From contig NC_035791.1 in NCBI RefSeq assembly GCF_001653235.2, positions 3,162,001 to 3,226,000 on the forward strand: a DNA stretch of 64,000 nt, read 5' to 3'. The stretch comes from Pochonia chlamydosporia 170 (lineage: Eukaryota; Ascomycota; Sordariomycetes; Hypocreales; Clavicipitaceae). The notes below the pieces were generated by a model. The model saw only the letters and a program-made list of their open reading frames with translations. It was not told where the DNA came from and did no database searches. The translations under genes and the position numbers were made by a program. This document shows positions 11,750 to 24,127 of the stretch, one piece after another (position 1 is the stretch's first letter; each line of letters opens with the position of its first letter).

Positions 11750-13212
11750 TTACATCCTCATCGTCAACAAGGAAGCCCTCTCCATCTCACCGACAATACC
11801 ATGCCCACCAAGAGCCCACTTCTCAGACACAGTCCTCGTATTCAAAACAGTGCGCAGCATACCGCTCGCGCCCCAGTATTCCATCAACACTCGCCCTTCA
11901 TCCTTGGACACGCCTTCGATTCTGAAAACGTAGCTGTTCTTCAGGGACTCGTACACACGCTCATCATACTTTTTCTCGTAGGGGTTTGGCTTGGGGATTT
12001 CACGACCAGCCTGACCGGCCTCGAGTTGTGAGAGGACGAGTTCTTGCGAAGGGTGGTAATGTGTGTTGTTGTCTGACGTAGCAGCGATGATGGCGCCGCC
12101 ATTGGGGAGCTTCGTCTTCCCAGAGAGGGCGTCTACAAAGACACGCACAAGGGATAATTCGTGGGCGTGTACTTGGTTGAACGACGGGTCGCGGTACTCG
12201 CTCATCTTGTTGATGTGAGCCAGGCCGTCGAGGGCAAAAAGCACGGGTGGCCGTCCGGGTAGGGTGAGTTCCGTCCAGAGGGCATTGAGCGTCGGCCACG
12301 CGTTTTCGCTTTCTTTGGCACTGAGGACAAGATCGGCCAGGGTGGCGCCTTGCTTGAGGTGAGTGAAGCGTGACCAATCCTTTTGGAGAGTGAGTTTCTC
12401 CAAAACAGCCTTGTTGGCTTTGAGGATGTTTTGGAGCAGTTTGAGTGTGTAGACTGGTTGCGCAAACTGCAATGGCTCGGTGCCTTCGATGGGTGAGTAT
12501 TCGGTATTGCCGTTGGTAAGGTCTTGACCTATTGTTGTTTGGTTAGCAAAAAAGGGAAGAGAATCGATCCTATAGAAAGGTGAGATACAGGCCTACCTTC
12601 AGGAATGTGCAGAACAACCCAATCATTCATCAATGCATATGACATGGACTGCAGCAGAGTCAAGCTCTTTCCCGACAATTTACTCCCGGTGAGCACGCAC
12701 TTCAGCGCCTCCTTCTTCTCCATGGACCCTTCCAATCTTCTCATCAGTTCGACCGTCTCATCCCTGACCAAAACGTGCGGCCGTCTAAACAAATTCCACA
12801 TTTGGGTAGTCTTGAAAGCCTCCAGAGCCCTCAACTGATCAACCACTTTATCCGGCAGAGCAAACATCTTGCCTTTGCTCTCGATCTTGGCTAACGTTTC
12901 GGGCGTCAACTCGTCAATGTTCTGAACTGGCAAGGCACTGTTGTTGCTGAGCTGAATGCGCTTGCGGAAGGCTTTGCGCTCTCCTGGATTCGGCTTCTTG
13001 ACAGCCACGACATTGGTCTTCTTTTTGAAAGTTTTCTTCTGCTTTTTTGGAAGATCTCTGCGGGACTTGATTGTTGGAGGCGGAGCAGCGGCTAAGGAAG
13101 ACGTGGTCGAGAAGAATGCCGCTCGGGCGAGGATGATGGGATGAATTCGAGGCGCAATCGGAATGGATGGCCTGACCAGGCCTCGGAGAGAGGAAGCCGC
13201 TGAGGAAGCCAT
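11750..13212 (-). CDS. RSM23: Mitochondrial small ribosomal subunit protein mS29 (DAP3/Rsm23)
   Basis: Two exons: 13212-12597 and 12528-11750; 464 residues. The first ~35 residues are rich in Arg, Ser and Ala without acids, a mitochondrial presequence. A very basic linker follows (LPKKQKKTFKKKTN). The P-loop TGSKLSGKS at about residues 175-183 matches the GTP-binding motif of DAP3. Downstream are FALDGLAHI, a Walker-B-like segment, and the family C-terminus. The protein sits in the head of the mitoribosomal small subunit. The divergent neighbour RRS1 serves cytosolic ribosome assembly, and the two genes share a 444-bp spacer. The yeast-style symbol is by homology. Confidence 0.93.
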
Positions 13213-13656
13213 GGTGAGGAGATGAGGAACCTTATCTTGGCTTGAGGATGAATGTCAGTTTGGCGTTATTGCCACATGGAGGCCAATTGGGCCCAGAGTC
13301 GTCGTTGATGCGCTCTCGTCAAGAAGATGGGAGAGCTTCAAAGCGTTGTGACGGGCAAAAATCTCCAGAAAGCTGCACAACCCTCCCCATTGGCCCATCC
13401 TGCAGGGGTTCCTGCTGCTGGTCGCTGGCACACGAGCAAATCCTCGGAAAAAGTCCAGCCCGTTGATCCGACCACCACCAGTGCTAGCAGCAACCACTAT
13501 CAGCTCTTATCGCCCCAAAATTTGGGAGGGTCCTTTTCGCAAGCCGAAAAAAAAGTTGGAAGGCAAAGCGACATCTGCGGAGTGCTTCACGCAGCAATTA
13601 CCATTCAAGCTGCCAACTTCTTCTCTCGAAATTTGATAATTTCCACTCCATTCGCA
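13213..13656. promoter_or_regulatory. Shared divergent promoter region, mS29 / RRS1
   Basis: This 444-bp spacer lies between two divergent start codons. It is open in the RRS1 frame from 13327, but that stretch shows no homology to RRS1, so it is read as 5' leader. Joint control of a mitoribosomal gene and a ribosome-assembly gene is inference from position only. Confidence 0.5.
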
Positions 13657-14247
13657 ATGGCTCTCCCTGGTTCAAGACCAAAGCTCCCCATTTCCGTGGA
13701 CAAACCCACGCCGTACACCTTCGATCTAGGACTTCTTCTCGCCGAAGACCCCAACACCATCACCCTCGACCACTCCTCTCTCGAACAGTCCCTCGCAGAA
13801 GTCGCCCGCGACGGTGCCCAATCTCTCATCAACCAACTCCTCACAACCTGTCCCATCAGCTCAACTAAGGACGGCGTACTCCTTTCACTGCCCGCACCGT
13901 CGACCGCCCTGCCGCGCGAGAAGCCTGTCCCAGAAGCCAAGCCCAAGACCAAGTGGGAGCGCTTCGCCGAGAAGAAGGGCATCAAGGCCAAGACTAGAGA
14001 ACAGCGAAGAAACCTGGCATATGACGAGGAGAGCGGTGAATGGAAGCGCAAGTGGGGTTACAAGGCACTTAACAAGAAGGGCGAAGATGATCCTATTGTG
14101 GAAGTGGACATGAAGAAGGAGAGGGAGAGAAAGGAAGGAACAAGCATCAGAGGAGATGGACGGAGAGAGAGAAAAGAGAGGATTAAGCGCAACGAGAGGA
14201 AGATGAGGAAGAATGAGAAAGATGCTATGAATGCTAGACGTAGTTGA
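13657..14247 (+). CDS. RRS1: Ribosome biogenesis regulatory protein RRS1
   Basis: Single exon, 196 residues, the usual length for fungal Rrs1. The N-terminal part (DKPTPYTFDLGLLLAEDPN) and the segment KTKWERFAEKKGIKAKTREQ are diagnostic. Next comes the family block around YDEESGEWKRKWGYK, then a strongly basic Lys/Arg/Glu tail. Rrs1 works in the nucleolus with Rpf2 to load the 5S RNP (5S rRNA, uL5, uL18) onto pre-60S particles. The start at 13657 was chosen because the protein begins at the conserved domain there. An upstream in-frame ATG at 13327 would add 110 residues of no recognisable character, and that extension is probably untranslated leader. Confidence 0.95.
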   Translation: MALPGSRPKLPISVDKPTPYTFDLGLLLAEDPNTITLDHSSLEQSLAEVARDGAQSLINQLLTTCPISSTKDGVLLSLPAPSTALPREKPVPEAKPKTKWERFAEKKGIKAKTREQRRNLAYDEESGEWKRKWGYKALNKKGEDDPIVEVDMKKERERKEGTSIRGDGRRERKERIKRNERKMRKNEKDAMNARRS

Positions 14248-15289
14248 GAGGGACAAGGTGTGACAGTAAAAGAGGAAAGAATGCCGGGGATTCCGTTTGC
14301 CGCATCGCATTCTAGTCGAGCACATGCGGCCAAGACGCCATTGATGGCAGATTTGGAGTTTGGAGTCAAATTGAATTTTAGACGGTCTCACAATACATAC
14401 TCTCAAGAGAGTGGGGATAGCGACGATGCACCAGGGTAAAATTTATATTACAGTATCGCCAAATTCAGCTTCCGTGCAACTTCTCCATTCCCAGCACCCT
14501 TGATTTACACATCGTCGCCGCCTCCTTTTGTGGTTTGTGTCTCCCAGAAGCAATACTGCTTCGTCCACCATTAAAGTACTCCAAACGATCCCGCCTTTAC
14601 CTATCGTACATAGAGCCAGAAAGTCTTCCTGTACTCTCCTCCACCATTGCCCGAGAAAAGATTCTTCTTATAAAGCTCTTGTGCTCAACTATTCGCCCGT
14701 CAATTTCTACCGCACCCGCGCACCCGTAATCCTCCCCAGACTCTAAAGAAAACCAACAAAACATGCTTGTCTCCATTTTGAGCATCGATTACAAATCAGC
14801 ATCTTAACAAGGACAGCTGAACAACATGACCCAATCCAGTATCAAAAAGGATAAAACAAAAACTTTGCAAATTGCCATGGTATATGAAGACTGAAGTCGG
14901 CACTCACATCCACTTCGCCTTGTAATGTAATGCGATGAGGGGTATACCAAACAGCCAGCTGGTGTAAATTGGCTGTGTCAAACGGAGGAACGTATGCGCT
15001 GTAAGACAACTTATTTCGCCGCCAGTGGCGACCACAATAATCAACCGGGACGAGTGAATGAAAGGCGAGACCAAACGTGAAAGAGGAAAAAATAAAGAGA
15101 AATCGAAACAAAGAAACACGAGAACCAGAGTCCAAAGCAATACGTGTCGTAAACAGCGTCAAATAATCGAGGGTTGCAGTCATCGTATGAATGTGGACCG
15201 CATGGGTATCGTCTTGTGGAATAGGGGATTTGCAGCGCCAAAATTGCATGCAAAAGCAATCAGCCATCTTAGAAGACTAGTGGTAATCT
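14248..15289. other. Convergent intergenic region
   Basis: It lies between the RRS1 stop and the RhoGAP stop. Several minus-strand frames are open but pyrimidine-rich and without protein character. No gene was found. Confidence 0.55.
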
Positions 15290-17806
15290 CTAGAAGCCGA
15301 TAGGGGACAGAGGTTTAATTGGTGACAAGGGACGCATATTTCTTGTCGCCTCTTGCGGCTCACGCTCACTGTTGGTCGTCACATTGGTCGAGATTGTCGA
15401 GACTTTGGACCCGAAACTGGCGTTTGAGTCAGACAACTGACGTTGACGGTGTTTGTCGCCGTGGCTGTAGTTGGAAGGCTTGCTGCTGTCAGTCGACGAT
15501 GGCTGTCGATCGTCGTGTTCCTCAGTCTGTGACGGACCGTTGGGTTCTGTGATGCCTCGAGGTGGGGGCTGATCAAACAACCGGTACTCTTCCTCGATGA
15601 ACTTTGCCTCATTCTTACAACCCTTCCAGCAATTTCTCCAATCGCAGACCAGAAACTTGAAACAAAACGCATCAATCTTCATGCAAGGCTGGAAGCAGAT
15701 GCAAAGGTTTCTAAAGTCCATCTTGTTCTTATCGGAATGCGACAGGAGAAGACTCAGATGACATGTGATGGCAAACAAGAGATAATAGTTGAAAGGCGAC
15801 AAGTTGGATAATTCATCAATGAGCATCTGTGGCACTTCAGTAGCGCCAGAGCATTCGCGAGCAATACGATCTTGCGCCTCTTTAGGGAACAGCTCATCGG
15901 GAAGCTCTCGAAGCCATGCTTTTAACATTGAGCCAATGATGTTAATATCGTATAGGTCGTTGTCTTCGAAAAGATTGACGTCACCATCTAAATGCAACGT
16001 TAGTATCCGTTAAAACGGCCAAGTTAGGCGAGACCAAGGGCTAAAGCTTAGCTTACGTTCGTCAAACTTTCTCTGCCACTTTTTGATTTGCGGGCCACTG
16101 CCAGGAACGCGATATAACCCTTCGACATCGCATCCCTTGTAATTTAAATAATCAATTGCTCTCCAAGGAAAGGCCGGCATCCAAAACTCTGTCTTGTCTC
16201 TGGAGCTTTCGAGTCGTTTAGAGATGCGGGTTTTTCGAGTCTGTTCCACTAGTGGTAGGTTGATAACCTTTAGGACGTAGTGCTCATCGTCTATAATGGG
16301 CTCTCTTTCAGTCGTGCTTCCACTTCTCGAGCTCTTGCCAAAGAGACCTTTGCTAATCATATCAGCAGCCTTGGTGGAAGAACTCCGCAAGCCGCTAAAG
16401 AAACCTGATCCATTTTCTTTGAACGATGAAGGGAGGGCACTTCTGTCCTTATCTCGTGACGAGTCACGGCCAATGGCCCTGTCTTCCGACCTGTTTCGTG
16501 CGCTGGAATTCATCATGTCTCTGAATGCTCGATCTTGAGCCATGGGTGCGGTACGAAGAGGAGCACTATTGTCGTAATATTCGTTTCGGCTCGACGCAGC
16601 GGGAACGGGGACCGGGGGCGGCTTCAAATGACTGCGATCTTTGTCCCTATTGGACTTGGTCCGGCTCAGCAAGCCAAAGGACTTTGGTTTACTCCTCTTT
16701 CCACCTGACGCAGGGACGGATGCCCCGTCGTAGTCTCCAGCGGATGAAAGTGACAGCTCTGATCGGGATGGTAACGTGGGCTGCTGCAGATAATCTTGTG
16801 TATAGGGCAAAGCTACCGAAGGTAAAACATGTTAGCAAACGTACTGTCTTCATGTCAGGTGATTGGAGGGGTGAAAGGGAATTGGACAGCATCGGACAAG
16901 CTCAGGAGTGACATTCGTCGGCAATGTCCCTGATCACACAGTCTTCTTTGCCCTTTTTGGTCCTTGTGCACGCACGCTCGAGAGCATTGCGCCTTGGTAT
17001 TGAGGATATATCATACTTGCAGACTTTGGTGCACCTGACTCGTCGTTCCCCCTGACGGCCAGTTGTTCTCGGGACTGGGAGTACGACGTGGTGTGATTGT
17101 GCAGGAGTTGATTCGAACCCTTGGAGGATTTATTCAAGTGAAAAAACCCGCTCTTGTTGGACGGTCGCTTGGCCCCCTCGGTGGATGCGTGGCGGAAGGA
17201 TGGGGGAGCCGATCCTGGAGTCTGGTTGTGGTATGGGGAGGGGGCGGCAGGAGGATTCTTGGTGGCAGAATTATCGCGGGATTGCTCGTGGTGAAGTTGG
17301 AGTTGTGGCGGACGATGAGGCTGATTTCGGTCGACAGTCGACGTCTGTGGTGGCCCCCTCCCAGTTTGCGAAGTCTGTGGGCGCTTGGAGGCGGCGAACC
17401 GACTGGTCAGAGAAGTTGAAGGTTGCGAACGAGAGTGAGATTGAGAATGAGAATGCTCCGACTGGAGCGATTGCTGTGAGGGTCGTGACTGCAGCGACGC
17501 GGGTGACCTTGAAAGGGCAGGCGATACATTGGCGGTTTGCATGGCCGTTTCAGCAGTCAAAGGCTCGCCGCGTGCGCCAGTTCCAGTTCCAGCTCCAGCT
17601 CCAGTCCCAATCCCAGGCCCCGTCCCATTTACCCCCGAGCCCAATGCTGCCGTTGCTCCCGTTGTTCCGATTGCGCCAATGTGGCGGTAGGCCAAAGCAT
17701 TTGCGTTTGAATTTGAGTTCGAGTTCAAGTTCGGGCTCGAGTTCGTGTTTGTCATTGAGCCGCCGTCACCCAGTGTCAGCGGCTGCGGCGTGGGCTTGCG
17801 TCCCAT
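15290..17806 (-). CDS. RhoGAP-domain protein
   Basis: Three exons: 17806-17017, 16812-16057 and 15987-15290; 747 residues. The first ~440 residues are low-complexity: Asn/Ser runs (NSSPNLNSNSNSNAN), Gly/Thr/Ala repeats, then Ser/Arg/Pro-rich sequence, with no clear fold. The RhoGAP domain spans roughly residues 440-650. GLYRVPGSG contains the arginine finger (about R495). IIGSMLKAWLRELPDELFP and NKMDFRNLCICFQPCM match the conserved core helices. The C-terminal ~90 residues are Ser-rich and end in PLSPIKPLSPIGF. The protein should stimulate GTP hydrolysis by a Rho-family GTPase in polarity or wall signalling. Which GTPase cannot be told. No PH, LIM or FCH domain is visible. Confidence 0.88.
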
Positions 17807-20800
17807 TTCGAAGTTGGGAATTCCGATGCTTCGTTTCCAAATTTGTCGTGCGGCGCAGCGATGGCTTGAATCAGTCTGGTACTCCGGAGCAGCGCCTAGG
17901 TAGATTGAATGGCTCGAGAAGGGGGTTTGGTCGCTTTGGCCGCGGCCTGTACTACCAACAAGACAAGACAGTTGAGCCTGTGGCCAGCAGCCAGTAGCTA
18001 CTGCAGACCAGACTGCAGACTGACTGCAGGCAGCGCAGCGGCAGTCTGGCTGGCTTTATTATAAATAAATATTAGTTTTCCCCCAATTTGGCGGCGTGCT
18101 GCAGTCCGTATCCTGCTAATCCACTCGAGGCAGCTCAGTCAGACAGGATTGTCGATTGTCGCCGTAATCGAGCGCTAACTAATGCTGTGACCAAAGGGAT
18201 GGATCCAGAATCCAGATCAATGCCAACCACGGTCCGGCAGTGCCCAGGGGTGGGGAGTCGGGGGCTCAATGCTGTCTCGTCTGGTATGCTCGTGGATCGA
18301 TCAATTGCTGGGATTAGTCTTTGATGGGCCAAACTGTCGGAGACCTGGTCTGTTCCCGTGCCTGAGGCGGCTTGCAACACCAAGCAAGGCTCAGCGACAG
18401 GAGACACGAGACTCGAGAGGAGACAGACAGTGCTGTGTGTGATGTGTGGTAGATGAAGTTGCAAGTGCAAAAGAGCGAAAGACCAGGTAGGGCAACAAAC
18501 GAGATGTAAGATGTCGCAGACAGGGAATGGCAAATGGCTTTCCCTTAAGCGGTACAGAGCAGTAGCACCGCTAGTTCGCCGGCTATCTGCTTGTCTTGTC
18601 TTGCTTGGCTTTGCTTTGTCTTGGACTCCGGTCTGCTCTTGGGCAATTATTTTGAGCCTTCCCTTTTAGTGCCAGCCTACTCTCGATAGACAGGTAGGCA
18701 TGGTTGGCAATCAATCCCAAGGCGTCAATGCCAACAATGATACGTATTGTATCGTATCGTAGCACAGCGTGCCTAGGTATGGTAAGATTGCCAGAGATGA
18801 AGCTGCAATAGACCAACCAGCAAGGGTCTTGTCCAAAGGTGACTCGCGAGACAAGAAGAGGGACAGGACAGGACAGGACAGGACAGGACAGGACAGGACA
18901 AGACAGGGACGAAGGACGGGTGGGGTTTTGGTGTTGGATTGAGACTGACTGGCGACTTTGTCTGTCTCGTCTTGCGTCGTTTGGCACTGGAGCTGCCAGC
19001 ACGGGTCACAATGTCAAAGGTCTGGTACGAGTGAGCCAGGGCGAAGAAAGGAGTCTGGGCAACTCGCGGTGAATGACGGTGCCGGTAGAGAGAAAGGCAG
19101 ATACAGTCGATGTGTTTGGTTCACATTCACGACAAAAAGCGCCTCTCCCCTTGCTGTGAAGGAGGACAATGATACTATACTAAGAAGAGGTATGGTCTGG
19201 TCTGGTGTGCCCTCATCAATTACCGGCTCGAGTTCAGGTACTTTCAAACCAATAATAAGTGCCATTCCACTGACTCCCTCAACTGGTCTGTTGCCCGTCC
19301 ACCCGACATGGAGCCTTGAACCTCAAATGTCAAATCCCCCAGTGCCTCCACCGGCGGTCAGCATCCAACTGCCGGCACCTGCTGGTGTGCCAGGAACATT
19401 GAAGTGGCAAATCTCGTAGATGGCTACTGGACACTGACAGGTTTGCCATTCGTAGTAGATTTCAGCCCGTGTATGTATGTTTGTCGCTCCGTTGATGACG
19501 GCGTGGTGTGCGTGCCGTGTTGACTTTTGATTGTAGGTACTCCGTACAAAGAATCAAGACCCAAGTACATGCTGGAGCACATCGACTTCAAGTGACTTTG
19601 CTTTGATTGATCCCAACAGCTCCAGTGATCTGAAACGGCACGTCGTACCAGGACTAGACCACATGGACAAGTTCCTGGCAGTCCAGAGTGGGCTAGTTCA
19701 GGGGTGAAATTGCAAATTACTGGCTGCCACTGTGGCACCTGCCCTCAATGTTCATGTACTGTCCCCACCCGCCACTCGGCCCGCCCAAAACAGAAAGAAG
19801 CAAAATCATCAATGGTCAAGTCCCATTGAATTCACACCAGATCCAGTTGGCGGCAAACAACTTGACATGTCTGGTCCATTCAATGTTATGAACTACCCTC
19901 CCCCCATGACTGAATTTTAGCCATTTGCGGGTGATTATGCCACCGGCAGGATGCAAGTTATTGTACGTGCGACTGCCAGGTATTAATCAGTATGCTATCA
20001 CAAAATCCGCCCAGCCTGATATGCATCACGACTCATGGCACAACGCCAGCCTCGTATGTTGATGGCATCCTACTTTACCCCTCCAAGGCGAATGCACCGC
20101 TTCGATCCATGTGGTAAAACTACGGAGTACTTGACATCAACATCAATTCAATGCCAGCCCATCGAATGCTATAAGCTGGCAAGTTAAGTTGAAAATCACT
20201 CAAGTACCTAGATATGCAATTTTAGATGCCGCTGTAATCGATGCCGCTCCCAAGAACGCATTGTGGCCAAGCAATTATTGCCGCAGCGTCTCTATTGTCT
20301 TTCTCTTCAAATCTCGTGAGCATACGATAGCGAGGCATCTTCACTCATTTCGCGGTTGCGACGAAGGCTCGATCCTCGCCATATTCATCCGCTGTAGTCA
20401 AGCGCGGCATATTTGGCAACCGAGCCCTGTATATTACCCCTGCTTTGGGATTAATTATCACTGAGAATCGTTCATCCGGAGTCGGCCAGATCCTCTACAT
20501 ACAATGCCTGAATTTACCCCTGCTCGACGACCAGAAAAGTTACCAGAGACCCCAAAGCATTTTTAGACATTGTCGTCCATCAGTACCAAACTTCACGACG
20601 ACAAGTCGAGTTAAAGCTGATAGGCTTAGACCGTTAGCGCAGAAGAGAATCCATCGACAATCCAACAAGGCAAAGGTCCTCAAAGAAAAAAACATGTTTG
20701 TTTATGACTCGCCAGAACTGACCAGATGAGACTCCTTTGTGTCATCGCTACAACTACCTAGGTATGCGAGGTGTAAGTTCAGACAGATATCGTATGACCG

Positions 20801-21481
20801 ACCACCTCCGTTTTGTGTATCGTTGTAACGTATCTTATCATCCTGCTGCTTGGAAGCCCAACGGCCGGTCACCTAGAGTCCGTTGGATCCAAAGCACATT
20901 CCAACATTGAAGACCTGCAACCCCCCTTGAACCGTCTAACTTGTCACTTTCGTCCCATTATTTAATTTCCAGATTGGTGTGCATTTATCATGAAACCCCT
21001 CAGGTGGAAGGCTCTGGTCACCCAAGTTGTTCTGTTTGTCCCTCGGACTATAAAAGGGTCCGTCGTCTGGCTATGCTCCTGCTTGGCTATCTTTCCATTA
21101 GAGCCGGGATGTGCTTGAAGATTGCATGTGCTGTAAAAGGCTTGAGGGCGCTGGCAGTCGATGTTGCTGCCCCCAAATTATGTCCACAAGACATACGCAT
21201 GTTTATATTTAGTCAATATCCATCGAGTTGTTTCTCAGCCTAGCATGGCTTGTTTTGATAAAATACCCGGCATGCCAACGAATTTATCGTCGGGATCTGG
21301 AAAGTGGGCTCCTCGAATTTGGCTTCCCAGATGATGAAGATGGTGCAGAAAGTGGTCATTGAAGTGGAGACTTCGGCATTACCTAAGATGACCCCAGCAA
21401 CGCCAACTTCGAATGATGCCTCAAACCTCTTTCCAAACCCCCAGCAGCCTCATCCTTCCATGTATCTTCTAATCCAGCACC
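17807..21481. other. Long intergenic region between divergent genes
   Basis: 3.7 kb with no supportable gene. It holds the RhoGAP and BET2 promoters, the (GGACA)8 tract at 18861-18900, and TACGGAGTA motif copies at 19537-19547 and 20121-20129. Candidate frames at 18583-19002 and 18958-19419 run through the simple repeat and lack protein character. A long upstream region is common for polarity regulators. Confidence 0.5.
18861..18900 (+). repeat. (GGACA)8 microsatellite
   Basis: Eight uninterrupted GGACA units, followed by a degenerate continuation (AGACAGGGACGAAGGACGG). It lies about 1.05 kb upstream of the RhoGAP start codon and is non-coding on both strands as far as can be seen. Confidence 0.95.
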
Positions 21482-22536
21482 ATGGCTCAAACAGGTATAC
21501 CTTCTCAAGTCCCGCAGCTCGCCGTGGATGCACATGTTAAATATGTGCAAAGTTTGGATACGAAGAAGGATGAACTGGAGTATTGGCTGACGGAGCATTT
21601 GCGGCTTAATGGTGTCTACTGGGGACTTACAGCTATTCATCTACTTCGACAACCAAACGCTCTCCCGCCTCAGGAAACCATTGATTTTGTTCTCTCTTGT
21701 CAACACGAGAATGGAGGGTTTGGCGCTGCTCCGGGGCATGACGCTCACATGCTGTCCACAGTTAGTGCTGTGCAGATCTTGGCCATGGTTGATGGCTTGG
21801 ATGAACTTGATACCCGGGGACCTGGCAAAGACAAAGTTGCAAAGTGTAGGTGATCTAAAGGCCTCATGTTCGGCGCAAAAGCACAGCACTAACGTGAGCA
21901 GATATTGCGGACTTGCAAGATCCAAAAACCGGCAGCTTCTATGGAGATGAGTGGGGTGAAGACGACACCAGATTTCTCTATGCTGCGCTGAATGCACTGT
22001 CGCTTCTCGGTGCTCTGTCCTTAGTCAACTTAGACAAGGCGGTGTCACACATTCAAAGCTGTGCAAATTTTGATGGCGGTTATGGTGTAAAGCCTGGTGC
22101 GGAGTCGCATTCTGGCCAGATCTTTACCTGCTTGGCAGCCCTTAGTATCGCGGACAGGCTAGACGTGGTGAACCAAGAAAAGCTCGGATGCTGGCTCAGC
22201 GAAAGACAAACTCCTGGAGGAGGCCTGAATGGAAGACCTGAAAAGAAGGAAGATGTCTGTTACAGCTGGTGGGTTCTGGCCAGTCTGGCTATTCTCAAGC
22301 GGACACATTATATCGACCATGACGCTCTCATTGCCTTCATCCTGAGCAGCCAGGATACTGAGAATGGTGGTATTTCAGATCGCCCTGAAGATGAGGTAGA
22401 TGTCTGGCACACATGCTTCGGTCTGGCTGGCCTGAGTCTATTAAAATACCCTGGACTCGTGTCTGTAGATCCGGTCTACTGCATGCCGGAAGAAATTGTC
22501 GCAAAGTATGTCAGTTCTAAAAGCCGAGATCTATGA
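21482..22536 (+). CDS. BET2: Rab geranylgeranyltransferase beta subunit
   Basis: Two exons: 21482-21845 and 21902-22536; 332 residues, matching fungal Bet2. The protein is an array of prenyltransferase alpha-alpha repeats with Gly-rich turns (CQHENGGFGAAPGHDAH, CANFDGGYGVKPGAESHS, QTPGGGLNGRPEKKEDVCYSWW, DTENGGISDRPEDEVDVWHT). The zinc ligands are the Asp and Cys of DVCYSWW and the His of DVWHTCFGL. With the alpha subunit (Bet4) and Rab escort protein it adds geranylgeranyl groups to C-terminal cysteines of Rab GTPases, enabling membrane attachment in vesicle transport. The start ATG is the only one before the first repeat. The single intron sits early, a common place for fungal genes. Confidence 0.96.
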
Positions 22537-24127
22537 TACCGGATATTCCGGTGCCGTCCCACACGAACGGCGGTGGAAGGAGCCAGATAATATCTATTGT
22601 TGTCATTGCTCAAACTTGCGTCGCCCACCGTCCCACTCATGTCAAAATTTCATCAGGGTCCATAGGACAAGATGAGGAAACATGAAATTGAGGGCTTCTC
22701 CAGACGTAATCGAATATGGCTATCGTCTTGTTGGACCTTCATTCACGAGCTGCTTCCACTCGACGTCGTTGCAGGGTCTCCATCTATACCACGTCCGGGT
22801 CAGCTGCCAGAAGCAAAGAGGACACTTATTGGAAGGATCTCTCGCCGGAATCCCGAACCTGGACAATAAAACAGCCATATATCCTGTCTCGATACTCTGT
22901 CATGTTTATTGTTCGACCAGGCTAAACGGTTTAGATGGCAGCAGGAAGGGGCATAATATCACAGAAGCCATGGGAGCTCTCCAGTGATGTTTAGTGCACC
23001 TTTCATCGCAGGAAGACAAAAAACTGTTCAGGTATGGAGCCGTCTATGTAGGGTCTTAATGTGCCATCAGCATTCTACTGCCCTGTGTTCTACCGGCAGA
23101 CAGCTGTCAGCCGGCCAGGTCCATATAAGGAGACCTCCAAGCACATGGATTGCAATGTAACAGAGATCAGCCTGGTGTCAATGAAATGTATTATCATCAA
23201 CTCTGCAAATAAACCTCAAATCAAAAGATGCTGATATTCTTGGATCTAGAAGCTAATTCCTCCTGTTCTGTGGTGACGTTCTGCCTGCTCACTTGCGTGA
23301 TGAGTGGTGATCCATGGTAATCCAGGCGAGTGGTGTCTCGCCAGCTGGCAGATCATGCTATTGAACTGGCGAACGCTTAGATCTTACGAAAAGGGAAGGA
23401 GCAGACTTAGGTCTCCATGGAATTTAGGGCAATAGCCTCGACATAGTTCTACCATTCTTTTTTCTTTGGCTTTCTCCTTATACCCCGTGTCCAACCTTTG
23501 ATCGTGCTGCCCACCGCTCGTCCGCTTCGTCCGCTGCTGAATACCGTGCAGATCGTCTCAGTCCAACGCAGACGTGCAATATTTACTGACTGGACTTACT
23601 TGACATCATTCCGTGACCGGTGAGAAGCCCGGAGCCGAATCTCAACAGCAGGACTGCTCGCCATGGTGGATCGCGGTTTCCCTCGCTGCATCTGTCATGG
23701 ATGTAAAACCGACAATGCCAATTCTGGCTCTGATGCAAACGGTAAGAGCAGACCATCGTGTGTCCTTCCCAGAATCTCACCCTCGCTTCGCCTAGAGATC
23801 TGTTGTACTTGGCCCGTTGTTGTTTACTTTACCCTTCCCTTCCCGCGTCATATCATCTCTCAGTCTCAGTTCTCTCCACTTGCTCTTTTCTCAATTCCGC
23901 TATCACCCTTTGCTTCTTTGCTCCTGTATTTCAGATTGACTTGCGTACCGGTTTGGTTGCTGCCATCTTGTCTCTGAGCCACAATCACGCCTGACTTCAA
24001 TACTGGACACTCTTGTCAGGGGCTGGAGCCGGGAATTCCGTTGTTCGTGCCGACTTCGGGCATGCATGTCATGCTTCTCTTGCCAGTCTAGTAGTTCTTA
24101 TTAACGCTGACATCCCACTCTTAGGAT
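22537..24127. other. Intergenic, possible 5' leader exon near 23663
   Basis: No complete gene was found. A short exon-like segment ending at a GTAAGA donor at 23742 could be a non-coding 5' leader exon of the downstream zinc-finger gene, joined to the TTAG acceptor at 24124. It does not add a convincing in-frame protein. The remainder shows no structure. Confidence 0.4.

Noticed and set aside
5857..14247. Secondary-metabolite gene cluster around the FAD oxidase
   Set aside because: No synthase, synthetase, terpene cyclase, P450 or cluster regulator is nearby; flanking genes are housekeeping.
18861..18900. CRISPR-like array
   Set aside because: It is a contiguous 5-nt microsatellite without spacers, in a eukaryotic genome.
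18583..19419. Overlapping frames through the GGACA repeat
   Set aside because: The open frames arise because the pentanucleotide repeat contains no stop codons in these frames. They are not coding.
23613..23742. Extra coding first exon for the C2H2 gene
   Set aside because: The frame that would splice in phase to 24125 encodes sequence with no character. The more protein-like frame (MVDRGFPRCICHGC) is out of phase. It is kept only as a possible leader exon.
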